This document shows, in pieces, positions 7,074 to 16,743 of a stretch of 64,000 nt of DNA. Each line of letters starts with the position of its first letter. The stretch's first letter is position 1. The notes beneath the pieces are model-generated. The model was not told the DNA's origin. It ran no database searches and saw only the letters and a program-made list of their open reading frames with translations. Source of the stretch: Paragemmobacter ruber (GTDB lineage: Bacteria; Pseudomonadota; Alphaproteobacteria; Rhodobacterales; Rhodobacteraceae). The stretch spans positions 1,116,001 to 1,180,000 of the forward strand of contig NZ_JAAATW010000001.1 of assembly GCF_009908315.1 (NCBI RefSeq), written 5' to 3'. A program made the translations under genes and the position numbers.

Positions 7074-8732
7074 TCAGTTCCCGGAAGCCGCCGACAGGTG
7101 CAGCCTCAAGATGCGCGCCACCCTGTCCGGGCATTCGATCTGCGGAACATGGCCCGCTTCGGACAAAAGGTGAAGCGCGAAATCGCCGGTGACGGATATG
7201 GATTGCCGCCAAGGAAGGATGTGGTCCTTGCGGCCCCAGATTAAGGTCGTGGGGCAGACCAACCGCGACAGCGCGGGGCGCAAGTCGAAGGGCTGTACAC
7301 TGTCGGGGAAGAGCACGTCTGCCAGATCGCTCTGATAGGCCCGCAGCGAGGCATCCGCCCGCAAGCGCATCGCCGCTTTGGCGTAATCGTCGCTGATCCC
7401 GTCGGGCGTTGCTGTTAGTAACCGCAGCCACGGTGCAAGGCTTTCGGCACGGGTGGCGCGGGTAATGCCCGCCAGCGCCTGAGCGTGGACTTCCGGCCCA
7501 AGCCCCGCGGGCGCGATCATCGCAAGCGACCGCACCCGACGCGGCCGTATATCGACAAGCGCCAGCGCGAGGGCACCACCCAAGGAATGGCCGAGGATGT
7601 CGATGCGGTCATGGTCACGACAGGCATCGTCAAAGGTCTCCACGACCTGCCGCGCAAGATCGGTAAAGGACGCAACCCGCCGCCGCGGCGAACGTCCGTG
7701 ACCTGGCAGGTCGATGCGGATCAGGGGACGGTCGCCGCCCATCGCCTTTTCCAGCGGAGCCCAGCTTTGGCTATCGGCGGTGAAGCCATGCAGCATGAGA
7801 AGCGGCGTGCCAGTTCCCTTGCGAGTCGTGACGTTGAGCTTGCCCGCCTCGGGCGTCCATACAGCGGCCACTGCTGGAGCATGCAGCGCCTCGGCCTGCG
7901 GCGGGGCGAAATTGGCGACGTCGTCGCGCTGGATCCTGCCCTTGGGGCCGGTTCCGGTTACTCGCGACAGGTCAATTCCTGCCCTGCGCGCCGCTGCCCG
8001 CGCCGCAGGCGTGGCGCGTAGGGCTGCGCCCTCCACCGACATGGCCGCCGTCGCGGCAATGACAGGTACTGTCGCAGGGGCAGAAGGCGCAGGCTTTGTC
8101 TCTGTTTCCGGGGTATCTGCAAGTTGCACCGACTGCGCCGATGGCCTTGGCCCAACGGCTACACCCACCGGATAGATGTAGGCCACGACCGAACCGACCG
8201 GCACCTTTTCACCGGATCGCGCCATGACGCGATGCAAGACGCCGCTTGCGGGGGCTTCCACCTCCATAGCGGCCTTGTCGGTTTCAATGTCGAACAGCGC
8301 GGCTCCCTTGTCGACGAGCTGTCCTTCGGAGACATGCCATGTGGCCAGCGTGCCGTGGGTCATATCCATGTCGACCTTGGGCAGGATCACCTCCACCGCC
8401 CCGGCTGTCGCCGCGACCGGCGCGGATGCAGTCGCAGGTGAAGAAGCAGGCGCAGCTGTGCTCTGTTTGGCCGTTTCCACCGCGTCAGCCTCGCCTTCGG
8501 CGTAGATCAGCGCAACGACCGTGCCGACAGCAACCTTGTCCCCCGGCTGCGCGGTTACGCCAGCCAGACGGCCAGAGGCTGGGGCTTCCACCTCCATTGC
8601 AGCCTTGTCGGTTTCGATGTCGAACAGGGCGGCCCCTTTGGTGACCGTCTGGCCCGGCAAGACATGCCATGTGGCAAGCGTGCCGTGGGTCATGTCCATG
8701 TCGACCTTCGGCAGAATGACTTCGACAGGCAT
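7074..8732 (-). CDS. Di-lipoyl E2-like protein with C-terminal alpha/beta hydrolase (AcoC type)
   Basis: The 552-residue protein has two nearly identical lipoyl domains (about 1-78 and 112-190, lipoylated Lys43 and Lys153 in ETDKAAM), linked by Ala/Pro-rich segments. Next come an E1/E3-binding domain (about 238-273, motif GTGPKGRI) and an alpha/beta-hydrolase fold. The catalytic triad is Ser383 (GHSLGG), Asp503 and His528. A hydrolase domain instead of the usual acyltransferase is known for acetoin dehydrogenase AcoC of pseudomonads, where one lipoyl domain is usual. The start at MPVEVILPK is chosen because it follows the E1 beta stop by one base and begins the lipoyl fold. No dihydrolipoamide dehydrogenase gene lies nearby. 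Confidence 0.9.
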   Translation of the reverse strand: MPVEVILPKVDMDMTHGTLATWHVLPGQTVTKGAALFDIETDKAAMEVEAPASGRLAGVTAQPGDKVAVGTVVALIYAEGEADAVETAKQSTAAPASSPATASAPVAATAGAVEVILPKVDMDMTHGTLATWHVSEGQLVDKGAALFDIETDKAAMEVEAPASGVLHRVMARSGEKVPVGSVVAYIYPVGVAVGPRPSAQSVQLADTPETETKPAPSAPATVPVIAATAAMSVEGAALRATPAARAAARRAGIDLSRVTGTGPKGRIQRDDVANFAPPQAEALHAPAVAAVWTPEAGKLNVTTRKGTGTPLLMLHGFTADSQSWAPLEKAMGGDRPLIRIDLPGHGRSPRRRVASFTDLARQVVETFDDACRDHDRIDILGHSLGGALALALVDIRPRRVRSLAMIAPAGLGPEVHAQALAGITRATRAESLAPWLRLLTATPDGISDDYAKAAMRLRADASLRAYQSDLADVLFPDSVQPFDLRPALSRLVCPTTLIWGRKDHILPWRQSISVTGDFALHLLSEAGHVPQIECPDRVARILRLHLSAASGN

Positions 8733-8733
8733 G

Positions 8734-9744
8734 TCAGACCTCGCGCCGGGCCAGACGGCGGGCGGCGGCTTCAATGGTGTCGACCTGCGGCACGGCAGCG
8801 CGTTCCAGATCGGGGTTATAGGGAACCGGCGCATCGGCTGCGCCAAGCCGCAGGATTGGCGCGTCGAGATAGTCGAAGGCATCGCTTTCGGCGACCATCG
8901 CGCTGATTTCTGCCCCGACGCCGAAGGCTTTGACGCCTTCATAGACCACCATCAGACGCCCCGTCTTACGGACCGAGGCGAGGATCGTCTCATGATCTAT
9001 GGGCCGGATTGACCGAAGGTCGATCACCTCAGCGTTGATGCCTTCGGCAGCCAGCTTCTCGGCCGCTTCCAGAGCGCGATGCACCATGATGGAACCGGCA
9101 ACGATGGTGACATCGGTTCCCGCCCGCCGCACAAGCGCCTTGCCGATGGGAGTGTGATAGCTGCCCTCCGGCACTGGACCCTTCATCTTGTAGAGCAGCT
9201 TGTGCTCGAAGATCATCACGGGATCAGGGTCGGCCAAGGCCGCAAGCAACATGCCCTTCGCATCCTCGGGCGTTGCAGGTTGCAGGACCTTCAAGCCGGG
9301 GACATGGCCGAACCAAGCTTCGATCGACTGGCTGTGCTGGGCCGCCGCGCCAGTGCCCGAACCCGACGGCAGACGGAAAACGACCGGCACCGACGCCTCG
9401 CCCCCAAGCATGTAACGCAGCTTGGCGGCCTGATTGACAATCTGTTCCATCGCCAGCATGGCGAAATCCGAGAATTGGAACTCGTAGATTGGTTTCAGGC
9501 CCGTCAGAGCCGCACCGACCGCGACCCCGGCCCCGCCCAGTTCGGAAATCGGCGTATCCATCACGCGATCCTTGCCAAAGCGATCGACCAGATCGAGCGT
9601 CACCTGAAACGCCCCACCATAGACGCCGATATCCTCGCCCATCAAAATGACCGTGGGATCGGCTTCCATCGCGATGGCCATCGCCTCGCGGATCGCTTCG
9701 GAATAGGACAGGACACGCAGGCCTGCATCGCTCATGGCGTTCAT
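8734..9744 (-). CDS. Thiamine-dependent dehydrogenase E1 beta subunit (AcoB/PDH-beta type)
   Basis: The 336-residue protein has the transketolase central and C-terminal folds of E1 beta subunits. Typical motifs are [10 protein letters not shown] near the N-terminus, the [14 protein letters not shown] stretch and the later DLRSIRPID segment. With the alpha subunit it forms the thiamine diphosphate enzyme that decarboxylates a 2-oxo acid or cleaves acetoin and transfers the acyl group to lipoate. The start MNAMSD lies one base after the E1 alpha stop and is preceded by GGAGAG. A second in-frame Met three codons later is possible. It is tightly packed between alpha and E2 in one operon. Confidence 0.9.
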   Translation of the reverse strand: MNAMSDAGLRVLSYSEAIREAMAIAMEADPTVILMGEDIGVYGGAFQVTLDLVDRFGKDRVMDTPISELGGAGVAVGAALTGLKPIYEFQFSDFAMLAMEQIVNQAAKLRYMLGGEASVPVVFRLPSGSGTGAAAQHSQSIEAWFGHVPGLKVLQPATPEDAKGMLLAALADPDPVMIFEHKLLYKMKGPVPEGSYHTPIGKALVRRAGTDVTIVAGSIMVHRALEAAEKLAAEGINAEVIDLRSIRPIDHETILASVRKTGRLMVVYEGVKAFGVGAEISAMVAESDAFDYLDAPILRLGAADAPVPYNPDLERAAVPQVDTIEAAARRLARREV

Positions 9745-9745
9745 C

Positions 9746-10765
9746 TCAGCTCTCCGCGTAGACATAGCGTGTGACATCGGTGACGGCGGGGGACGGGCTG
9801 TCCTTGGCGAAGGCGATGCCCGCCTCGACCGTCGCCACGGCATCGGCCGCAATCGCATCGGCCCCGGCTTCATCCAGAATACCATGCGCGATCAGTTCGG
9901 CGCGGAAACGGGCGATCGGATCGCGCGCCATCCATTCCTCGATCTCTTCCTTGGTCCGATAGCGGTTGCGGTCGGACTTGGAATGTCCGCGCCATCGATA
10001 GGTCAGATTTTCAACGAGACTCGGTCCTTCGCCCGCCCGCGCACGTGCGACGGCGATATGCACCGCCTCGGCCACGGCGGAAAAATCGTTGCCGTCTACC
10101 GTGACACCAGGCATCGCATAGGCCACTGCGCGGTCTGCGATGTTGCGGACTGCGGTTGCATAGGCGGCGGGGGTGGACATGCCATAACGGTTGTTTTCGC
10201 AGACAAAGACCACCGGCAATTTCCAGACTGCCGCCATGTTCAGCGCCTCGTGGAAAGCACCTTCGTTGTTGGCACCATCCCCGAAGAAGCAGACTGTCAC
10301 GTCATCGCGCCCCAGTCTTTTTGCCGTCAGCGCAGCTCCCACCGCGATGGGCAGACCGCCCCCCACGATGCCATTCGCGCCAAGGTTCCCCGTCCGAACA
10401 TCAGCAATGTGCATGGACCCGCCACGTCCGTGGCAATAGCCGGTTTCCTTGCCGAAAAATTCCGCGAACATCCTGCCCACGTCCGCGCCCTTGGCAATGC
10501 AGTGACCGTGGCCGCGATGGGTGGAGGTGATCTTGTCCGCGTCGGTCAGTTCCATGCATGTCGCCATGGCACTCGCTTCCTGACCGATCGACAGGTGCAT
10601 CGTGCCGTGGATCAGGCCGCGCATATAGCTGTCTTCGGCACCCTCTTCGAAGCGTCGGATCAGATACATCCGACGCAGCGCTTCGCGCAGTTGGGCGGGC
10701 GCGTAGGTGCGGATGGCAAAGGGTCGGTTGTCGGCAGAAATTGCTTCGGCAGCGGTCATGGTCAC
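9746..10765 (-). CDS. Thiamine-dependent dehydrogenase E1 alpha subunit (AcoA/PDH-alpha type)
   Basis: The 339-residue protein carries the thiamine diphosphate-binding motif of E1 alpha subunits, [15 protein letters not shown] (about residues 165-180), the HLSIGQEA entry motif and the conserved GRGGSMH loop. It forms the active site with the beta subunit. The length and the partner hydrolase-type E2 resemble acetoin dehydrogenase more than pyruvate dehydrogenase. The gene starts within the end of the COG4091 gene (4-base overlap) and runs directly into E1 beta. The true substrate may be a hydroxyketone or 2-oxo acid formed by that oxidoreductase. Confidence 0.9.
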   Translation of the reverse strand: MTMTAAEAISADNRPFAIRTYAPAQLREALRRMYLIRRFEEGAEDSYMRGLIHGTMHLSIGQEASAMATCMELTDADKITSTHRGHGHCIAKGADVGRMFAEFFGKETGYCHGRGGSMHIADVRTGNLGANGIVGGGLPIAVGAALTAKRLGRDDVTVCFFGDGANNEGAFHEALNMAAVWKLPVVFVCENNRYGMSTPAAYATAVRNIADRAVAYAMPGVTVDGNDFSAVAEAVHIAVARARAGEGPSLVENLTYRWRGHSKSDRNRYRTKEEIEEWMARDPIARFRAELIAHGILDEAGADAIAADAVATVEAGIAFAKDSPSPAVTDVTRYVYAES

Positions 10766-12081
10766 AGCCCCAGCATCTTGTCCTGCCGAGCGCGCAGGGC
10801 CGCGATCTTGCTGCCTGCAGGAACGGTGGTGTTGGAATAGGTGATAAGTTCGCCCCGGCGGATCGGCGCGGTGACCTTGGCACCGGCCAGCAGGCCGCAG
10901 GGAATAGCGCCGTCCCTGCGCGCCTCGCCCGCTTCCATGATCCAGGCGCGGTAGCAGTATTCGCCGATCTGATCGAGGGTGTCCCCAACCGCCAGATCCT
11001 TCTTTGCCACGGCGCAGACCTCGGCCACCGGGCGCGACAATGGCACCATGTCGGCCTTGCCATACAGCACCACGCGGGCGCAGGTCAGCGGCACTTCAAG
11101 GCTGGTCAGGTGGTAGGGGCGGAAGAAGGTGAAATAGGGACCCTTGCCCATCTTCAGGTCTTCCATCCGCTCCCAGATGCGGGGGTGATCCATCTCGGCC
11201 ACGACAAAGACGCCGGGGGCCACACCCTTGCCGATGGTGTAATCAACCCGCCCCTCGCCCGAAGACAAAAGCCCCCCCGCCGATTGCGGAACAAGGATCT
11301 TGTTCAACTCGTCACGCCCGGCAGCGGGGCCGTGCATACCCGGCTTGTCGGGGATCAGGCCGGTCGCGTTGGCGATGGCCGCCATCTCCACCATCGTCTT
11401 GGATCCATCCACGAATTCGACCAGCATCCGCGGGTTCATGTGCCGCCGGATCGCCTCTGCGGTGTATTCATCCGGGGTCGCGTCGATGTTCAGCGGGTTG
11501 TTCTTACCCTTGCCGGCCGAGACGATCCGATGGCCCATCGCGCTGACGAATTCGATCAGTTCCATGCAGGACGACGGCTCATCCCCCGCGCCGAGCGAAT
11601 AGACAACGCCGAGACGTTCGGCCTCGGACCGCAGATAGGCGCCGATGGTGACATCCGCCTCGACATTCATCATCACCAGATGCTTGCCGCGCTCCATTGC
11701 GTGAAGGCCGATTTCCGCCCCCACGGCCGGAACCCCCGTCGCATCCACCACCACGTCGATCAGGCCCGCCTCCAGCAGCGCATCGACATTGTCCGTTACC
11801 GCGACCTTGCCCGCCTCCATCGCCGCATTTGCCGCATCGGACGACGACACGTCCTGCACGCGGTCCGCCGATCCATAAGCGATCTCCACCGACTTCGCCG
11901 CAGCCCCGGGCTTCAACTCGCTGATGGCGCCGATTTCGATCCCTTTCATATGCGCGACACGGCTGACGATGTCGGTGCCCATCTCGCCGGCGCCGACAAG
12001 GCCGATACGAATCGGCTTCCCGGAGTCGCCCCGCGCAGCCAGATCCTTAGCAAGCCCAGTCAGGGCAACATTCGTGGGCAT
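10762..12081 (-). CDS. COG4091-type NAD(P)-dependent oxidoreductase with SAF domain
   Basis: The 439-residue protein resembles homoserine dehydrogenase in its N-terminal Rossmann domain (GLVGAGEMG, about residues 27-35) and has a C-terminal SAF domain (about 360-435). This matches the group described as predicted homoserine dehydrogenases with a SAF domain. True threonine biosynthesis is unlikely: the gene heads an operon with a lipoate-linked dehydrogenase and a SorC regulator, opposite a sugar importer and kinase. Inference: it oxidises or isomerises a sugar or polyol (phosphate) intermediate that feeds the E1/E2 complex. The specific reaction is not known to me. Confidence 0.85.
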   Translation of the reverse strand: MPTNVALTGLAKDLAARGDSGKPIRIGLVGAGEMGTDIVSRVAHMKGIEIGAISELKPGAAAKSVEIAYGSADRVQDVSSSDAANAAMEAGKVAVTDNVDALLEAGLIDVVVDATGVPAVGAEIGLHAMERGKHLVMMNVEADVTIGAYLRSEAERLGVVYSLGAGDEPSSCMELIEFVSAMGHRIVSAGKGKNNPLNIDATPDEYTAEAIRRHMNPRMLVEFVDGSKTMVEMAAIANATGLIPDKPGMHGPAAGRDELNKILVPQSAGGLLSSGEGRVDYTIGKGVAPGVFVVAEMDHPRIWERMEDLKMGKGPYFTFFRPYHLTSLEVPLTCARVVLYGKADMVPLSRPVAEVCAVAKKDLAVGDTLDQIGEYCYRAWIMEAGEARRDGAIPCGLLAGAKVTAPIRRGELITYSNTTVPAGSKIAALRARQDKMLGL

Positions 12082-12344
12082 GGACTGTCTCCTATCTTCA
12101 CTACCCGGACGCTAATTGAACTTATGTTCTTGTGTCAATCAAGAGTTCATGCCGCAATGCAGCGAACAGCCATCAAAAAATCCATTGACAGGCTTTCACC
12201 CCAGAACACAGTATCTACATGCGAAACGAAAGTTCACGCAACGCCGCGAAGGCAGTCAATGCGTCCTGAGGAGACCGCAGCGACGACTTGCTTGCGCCGC
12301 GCGCGTCAGACCGTTCAAGTATCGCCAATGGGAGGAAGACAAAG
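12082..12344. promoter_or_regulatory. Divergent regulatory region of the sugar/polyol locus
   Basis: These 263 bases separate the COG4091 operon from the importer operon and must hold both promoters. Near the minus-strand gene there are nested dyads: GAAC-TTAT-GTTC at 12118-12129, TGAACT at 12117-12122 facing AGTTCA at 12144-12149, and ATTGA at 12115-12119 facing TCAAT at 12135-12139. These are candidate SorC-regulator sites. TTGACA at 12185-12190 is a possible -35 element for the importer, but no strong -10 follows at standard spacing. Assignment is by inspection only. Confidence 0.5.
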
Positions 12345-13898
12345 ATGACCATTCGTTTGGGGGGCATGTCCCGCCGCTCGTTTCTGCGCACGGGGGCAGC
12401 CTTTGGCGTTGCAACTGGCGCGGCCGGGCTGAAAATGCCAGCACTCGCGCAGGATAGCCTGCCCGATATCCAGGCCACGCTCGACAGCATCTCGGTCGAG
12501 AAATACGTGCGCGAGGACTATCGCAAGCTCTACAACATGTCGAACGAGCCGCTGTGGGACCCGGCCAAGGACTGGATCCGCACGGTCGATTGGGAAGCGG
12601 TCCGCAGCCAGCTGGGCGGCACGACCGTGCGTTTCGCCATCGGCGCGGCCGATCAGGAATCGGCCGCCGAAGGCCTCAAACCCTTCGAGGCGCTCTCGGG
12701 CATCAAGGTTGAACTGGTTCCGATCCCGGATGACAGCATCTACGACAAGGCGATTTCCGAATTCATCTCGGGCAATGCCTCCTTCGACGCGCTGCAGTTC
12801 TTCTCCGCCTGGCTGGGCGACTTTGCCGCGCCGGGCTTCCTGGCGCCGCTCGACGACTATGCCGCCAAGTGGAACCTGCCGCTGGACGATTTCTATGACA
12901 CCTACCGCCTGAACTATGGCTACTTCAACGGCAAGCTGGTCGGCATCCCCTTCGACTGCGACATCCAGATGGTCCATCTGCGCAAGTCGGTGATGGAAAA
13001 GGTGCTTGGCGGTCCGATCGACCGCGCGAATTCCGTCCCGACCTATGACGAGTTGATCCGCATCACCGCCGAAGCCAACAAGCTGGGCGGTGGCGTGGCG
13101 GGCGTCGGCCTTTTGGGCGCGCGCGGCTTCTGGTCCACCTACACCTGGGAACACATCGCGGCACAGGCCGGGATGCAGCTCTTCGACGACAAGTGGAACC
13201 CGACGCTGAACACCGATGCCGGCATGAAGGGCATGGAGACGCTGCTCGCGCTGGCCCAGAACGCGATCGAAGGCGTGTCGGGCGCAGGCTGGGGCGAAAA
13301 CCGCGCGGCATGGCTGGGCGGTCAGGTCGCGGCGAACATCAGCTGGCAGGACAGTGGCACACAGGCCATGCGCCCCGACCAAAGCCAGATCGTCGATGAC
13401 TTCGTCACGATCTACGAACCGCGCATCGCAGGCGGCATCTTTGCGCCCCCGAACATCGCGGGTTCGACTTCGGTCGTCACGGCCACCAGCCAGAACCCCG
13501 AAGGCGCCTTCCTGATGCTGGCCTTCCTGACCACCTCGTCGATCATGGCGATGAACGAAGCCAACGCCAACGGCGTGGCGCCGGGCTACCGCTCGGTCCT
13601 GTCGAACGAACGTCTGCGCGCCGTGTCGCAGCCGATGGAAGTCTGGGCGAACAGCCTTGAACACGCCTGGTGCAGCCCGCGCCTGCCCGGCATGTTCGAG
13701 ATGGAGCAGGCGCTTGGCAACGAAATCAACCGGGCGATCACCGGCCAGATCACCGCCAAGGAAGCGCTCGACAATGGCCAGGCCGCCTGGAAGGCGATCA
13801 TGGAAAAGAACGGGTTCAAGGATGGCTCCGGTCCCGTCGACTATGCCTCGGTTGCACCGGGGCTCTATGTCGGCGGCGGCAAGGCCCTTCCGTTCTGA
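12345..13898 (+). CDS. Extracellular solute-binding protein, family 1, Tat-exported
   Basis: The 517-residue protein begins with a twin-arginine signal (MSRRSFLRT at residues 8-16, followed by a hydrophobic stretch and cleavage near ALA-QD). The rest resembles family 1 sugar-binding proteins of MalE/UgpB size. It would capture a carbohydrate in the periplasm and deliver it to the two permeases encoded next. The ATG at 12345 is preferred over an upstream in-frame start because GGAGGAAGA lies 6 bases ahead and the Tat signal begins there. It is the first gene of the plus-strand importer-kinase operon. Export folded by Tat is common for such proteins in this family of bacteria. Confidence 0.9.
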   Translation: MTIRLGGMSRRSFLRTGAAFGVATGAAGLKMPALAQDSLPDIQATLDSISVEKYVREDYRKLYNMSNEPLWDPAKDWIRTVDWEAVRSQLGGTTVRFAIGAADQESAAEGLKPFEALSGIKVELVPIPDDSIYDKAISEFISGNASFDALQFFSAWLGDFAAPGFLAPLDDYAAKWNLPLDDFYDTYRLNYGYFNGKLVGIPFDCDIQMVHLRKSVMEKVLGGPIDRANSVPTYDELIRITAEANKLGGGVAGVGLLGARGFWSTYTWEHIAAQAGMQLFDDKWNPTLNTDAGMKGMETLLALAQNAIEGVSGAGWGENRAAWLGGQVAANISWQDSGTQAMRPDQSQIVDDFVTIYEPRIAGGIFAPPNIAGSTSVVTATSQNPEGAFLMLAFLTTSSIMAMNEANANGVAPGYRSVLSNERLRAVSQPMEVWANSLEHAWCSPRLPGMFEMEQALGNEINRAITGQITAKEALDNGQAAWKAIMEKNGFKDGSGPVDYASVAPGLYVGGGKALPF

Positions 13899-13903
13899 CC
13901 GTG

Positions 13904-14851
13904 ATGAGAACCGACGCTCCCTCGGTTCCGGCAGGGGGGGTGGCTTCGGCCACCCCCGACCGGTCGGGCAATCCGCCCCGTCGCCGCAGCCCCGCGCTGC
14001 GCAAGGCCTTCCCTTACCTCCTTCTCGCGCCCGCGATGATCTACCTTCTGGCGATCACGCTCTACCCTGGGCTTTTCGCGATCTACCAAAGCCTGTTCGT
14101 CGTCAAATTCCTTAACTGGACGTGGACGGGTTTGGGCAACTATTCCCAGATCCTTCAGGATCGGGAGTTCTGGGCCGCGCTTGGCAACACCGCGCTGATT
14201 GGCGGCATCTCGCTGACATTGCAGACGGCCATCGCGCTGACCTTGGCCTATTTCGCCTATCGCGATCCCCTGATCCGCGGCTGGCGGATCATCTTCCTGA
14301 TGCCGATGCTGTTCATGCCTTCGGCCGTGGCCTTCATCTGGAAGCTGGCCTTCAATGACGGGCGGGTGATCTCGGATCTCTTGATGTCCGTGGGCCTTGT
14401 CGATGGGAACGTGGACTGGCTCGCCTCGGTCTGGCTCGCCCGGATGACGCTGATCGTTGCCGATGTTTGGCAGTGGACCCCGTTCCTGTTCATCATCTTC
14501 GTCGCCGCCCTGCAGGGCCAGGATCAAGAGATCGAAGAGGCCGCGCGCCTGGATGGCGCCAGCTGGCCCGAAATCTTCTGGAACATCTCGCTGCCGATGA
14601 TGCGGCCCGTGATCGTGGTCGCCGTCACCCTGCGCGGGATCGACATCACCACCATGTTCACCAACGTCTTCGTCATGACGCAAGGAACCCCCGGCGGCGC
14701 GACCGAGACGATGAGCTATTTCATCTACCGTCAAGGGTTCCGCATGTTCAACTTCGGCTATGCCTCTGCGGCCTCGGTCCTGATGCTGATCCTCACGATC
14801 ATCATCGCGCAGACTGTCGTGAAGCGCGCCTTCCACTCGGGGAAAAAGTGA
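13904..14851 (+). CDS. Sugar ABC transporter permease, MalF/UgpA type
   Basis: The 315-residue protein has about six transmembrane segments after a proline-rich cytoplasmic N-terminus. It has the EAA coupling loop of binding-protein-dependent permeases (EEAARLDGASWPEIF, about residues 210-225). It begins 5 bases after the binding-protein stop (a GTG one codon earlier is also possible) and its stop TGA overlaps the next start in TGATG. It would pair with the following permease to form the membrane channel. The family is clear and the substrate unknown. Confidence 0.9.
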   Translation: MRTDAPSVPAGGVASATPDRSGNPPRRRSPALRKAFPYLLLAPAMIYLLAITLYPGLFAIYQSLFVVKFLNWTWTGLGNYSQILQDREFWAALGNTALIGGISLTLQTAIALTLAYFAYRDPLIRGWRIIFLMPMLFMPSAVAFIWKLAFNDGRVISDLLMSVGLVDGNVDWLASVWLARMTLIVADVWQWTPFLFIIFVAALQGQDQEIEEAARLDGASWPEIFWNISLPMMRPVIVVAVTLRGIDITTMFTNVFVMTQGTPGGATETMSYFIYRQGFRMFNFGYASAASVLMLILTIIIAQTVVKRAFHSGKK

Positions 14852-15693
14852 TGGCCACCGCCCGCAAATCCCGCGGCGAAAGCCGGATCCTGCGCTACCT
14901 CATCCTCGGTACATGGGCGTTGGTGTGCCTCTTGCCGATCCTGTGGTTCCTCTCCATCGGCTTTCGTCCGCGGACCGAGGTCATCACGCCCGAGCCGATC
15001 TACTGGCCGACCTTCAGCCTCGATGCCTGGCGGCTTCTGCTCAGCGACTGGCCGATTGCGAAATATCTGCTGAACTCGGTGCTGGCTGTCGGCGGATCGG
15101 TGGTGATCAGCCTGATCCTCGGCATCCCTGCGGCCTATGCGCTGTCGCGCTATGAATTCCGGTGGCGCGAGGATATCGGCTTCTACATCCTGTCCACCCG
15201 GATGATGGCGCCGGCCATCGTGGCCGTGCCGATCTTCTTTTTGTTCCGCTCCATGGGCCTTCTGGACACGATCTGGGCGCTGATGCTGATCTATGCGGCG
15301 GTCAACCTGTCGCTCGTGATCTGGATCATCCGCAGCTACATGCTCGACATCCCCAAAGAGCTTGAGGATGCCGCCCGCACCGATGGCGCATCCGACCTGC
15401 GCATCCTGTGGGAGATCATCATCCCCGCCTGCCTGCCGGGGATCATCACCGCCGCCGTGATCGCGGCCATCTTCGCGATCAACGAGTTCCTCTTCACGCT
15501 GCTGATCGCCTCGACCGCGAACGCCTATACCATGTCGGTGGCGCTTGCGAACTTCACGGGCGGCTCTGACGGCATCATCTACAACGCAATCGCCCTCGTC
15601 TCCTTCATCGCCTTCGTGCCGATCCTGATCCTCGTGATCCTGATCCAAAAGCACCTGTCGCGCGGTCTGACGATGGGCGCAGTGAAAGGCTGA
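14851..15693 (+). CDS. Sugar ABC transporter permease, MalG/UgpE type
   Basis: The 280-residue protein has six predicted membrane segments and the EAA loop ELEDAARTDGASDLRI (about residues 170-185). Length and order are typical of the second, MalG-like permease of carbohydrate uptake systems type 1. The ATG shares a base with the previous stop codon, showing translational coupling, and the ATPase gene starts 4 bases after its stop. Confidence 0.9.
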   Translation: MATARKSRGESRILRYLILGTWALVCLLPILWFLSIGFRPRTEVITPEPIYWPTFSLDAWRLLLSDWPIAKYLLNSVLAVGGSVVISLILGIPAAYALSRYEFRWREDIGFYILSTRMMAPAIVAVPIFFLFRSMGLLDTIWALMLIYAAVNLSLVIWIIRSYMLDIPKELEDAARTDGASDLRILWEIIIPACLPGIITAAVIAAIFAINEFLFTLLIASTANAYTMSVALANFTGGSDGIIYNAIALVSFIAFVPILILVILIQKHLSRGLTMGAVKG

Positions 15694-15696
15694 CCC

Positions 15697-16743
15697 ATGG
15701 CATCGATCCACCTCCAGAACATCGTCAAGCGCTATGGCGGCTTTGTCGGCGTGCAGAACATGTCGCTCGACATCGCGGATGAGGAATTCCTCGTGCTGCT
15801 CGGCCCTTCCGGCTGCGGCAAGACGACGACCATGCGCATGATCGCCGGGCTTGAAGAACCGACCGAAGGCCAGATCGTGATCGGAGGCGAAGTCGTCAAC
15901 GACATCGACGCCCGCGACCGTGACGTGGCGATGGTGTTTCAGGGCTACGCGCTCTACCCCAACATGTCGATCTACGAAAACATCCGCTTCCCCCTGCGGA
16001 TGCGGGGCATCCCGGCCTCCGAACACGATGCCCGCATCCGCAAGGCGGCCGAGATGGTGGAACTTGGCAGCTTCCTCGACCGCAAACCCGGCGCGCTTTC
16101 CGGTGGCCAGCGCCAGCGCGCGGCCCTTGCCCGCGCAGTCGTGCGCCAGCCGCAGGTCTTTCTCATGGACGAGCCGCTGTCGAACCTCGACGCGAAACTG
16201 CGCCAGTCGATGCGCGTGCAGATCAAGCATATGCAGCGCCAGCTCAAGGTCACGACCGTCTACGTGACCCACGACCAGATCGAAGCGATGACCTTGGCCG
16301 ACCGCATCGTGATCATGAACAAGGGCGCGATCCAGCAGGTTGGCACCCCGGATGAAATCTATTCCGACCCGGCCAACACCTTCGTTGCGGGCTTCATCGG
16401 CAGCCCACCTATGAACCTGATCCAAGGCACGGCCCGGGATGGCCGCTTCACCGCACCCGGCATCTCGGTTCCTTGCCCCCGTTTCGTGCATGGGCAAGTC
16501 ACCCTTGGCGTCCGGCCGGAAGATTGCCATGTGGGGGGCGACAACCTGCAAGGTCAGGTCTATGGCGTAGAACCGACGGGGGATGTCACCTATCTCACCG
16601 TCCTAGGCGGCACCAACAAGATCGAGGTGAAGGCAGCCCGCGACTATCGTTCCGATATCGACGTTGCGATCGGCATCGCCTTCGATCCCGCCCATCTCTA
16701 CTTCTTCGATGAAAGCGGCCAGCGCATCCGGGGGGCGGCATGA
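15697..16743 (+). CDS. Sugar ABC transporter ATP-binding protein, MalK/UgpC type
   Basis: The 348-residue ATPase has Walker A GPSGCGKTT (residues 36-44), Q-loop VFQGYALYP, signature LSGGQRQR, Walker B VFLMDEP and the H-loop VTHD. A C-terminal TOBE/OB regulatory domain of the MalK class follows (about 240-348). One such ATPase can energise the two permeases upstream. Its stop overlaps the kinase start by 4 bases (ATGA), placing import and phosphorylation in one operon. Confidence 0.93.
   Translation: MASIHLQNIVKRYGGFVGVQNMSLDIADEEFLVLLGPSGCGKTTTMRMIAGLEEPTEGQIVIGGEVVNDIDARDRDVAMVFQGYALYPNMSIYENIRFPLRMRGIPASEHDARIRKAAEMVELGSFLDRKPGALSGGQRQRAALARAVVRQPQVFLMDEPLSNLDAKLRQSMRVQIKHMQRQLKVTTVYVTHDQIEAMTLADRIVIMNKGAIQQVGTPDEIYSDPANTFVAGFIGSPPMNLIQGTARDGRFTAPGISVPCPRFVHGQVTLGVRPEDCHVGGDNLQGQVYGVEPTGDVTYLTVLGGTNKIEVKAARDYRSDIDVAIGIAFDPAHLYFFDESGQRIRGAA

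Noticed and set aside
10558-12348. Plus-strand ORF of 596 codons opposite the COG4091 gene
   Set aside because: Arg/His-rich shadow frame. The minus strand carries an intact Rossmann/SAF protein.
14758-16551. Minus-strand ORF of 597 codons opposite permease and ATPase genes
   Set aside because: Composition is His/Asp/Gly-rich and repetitive with no domain. The opposite strand encodes clear ABC components.
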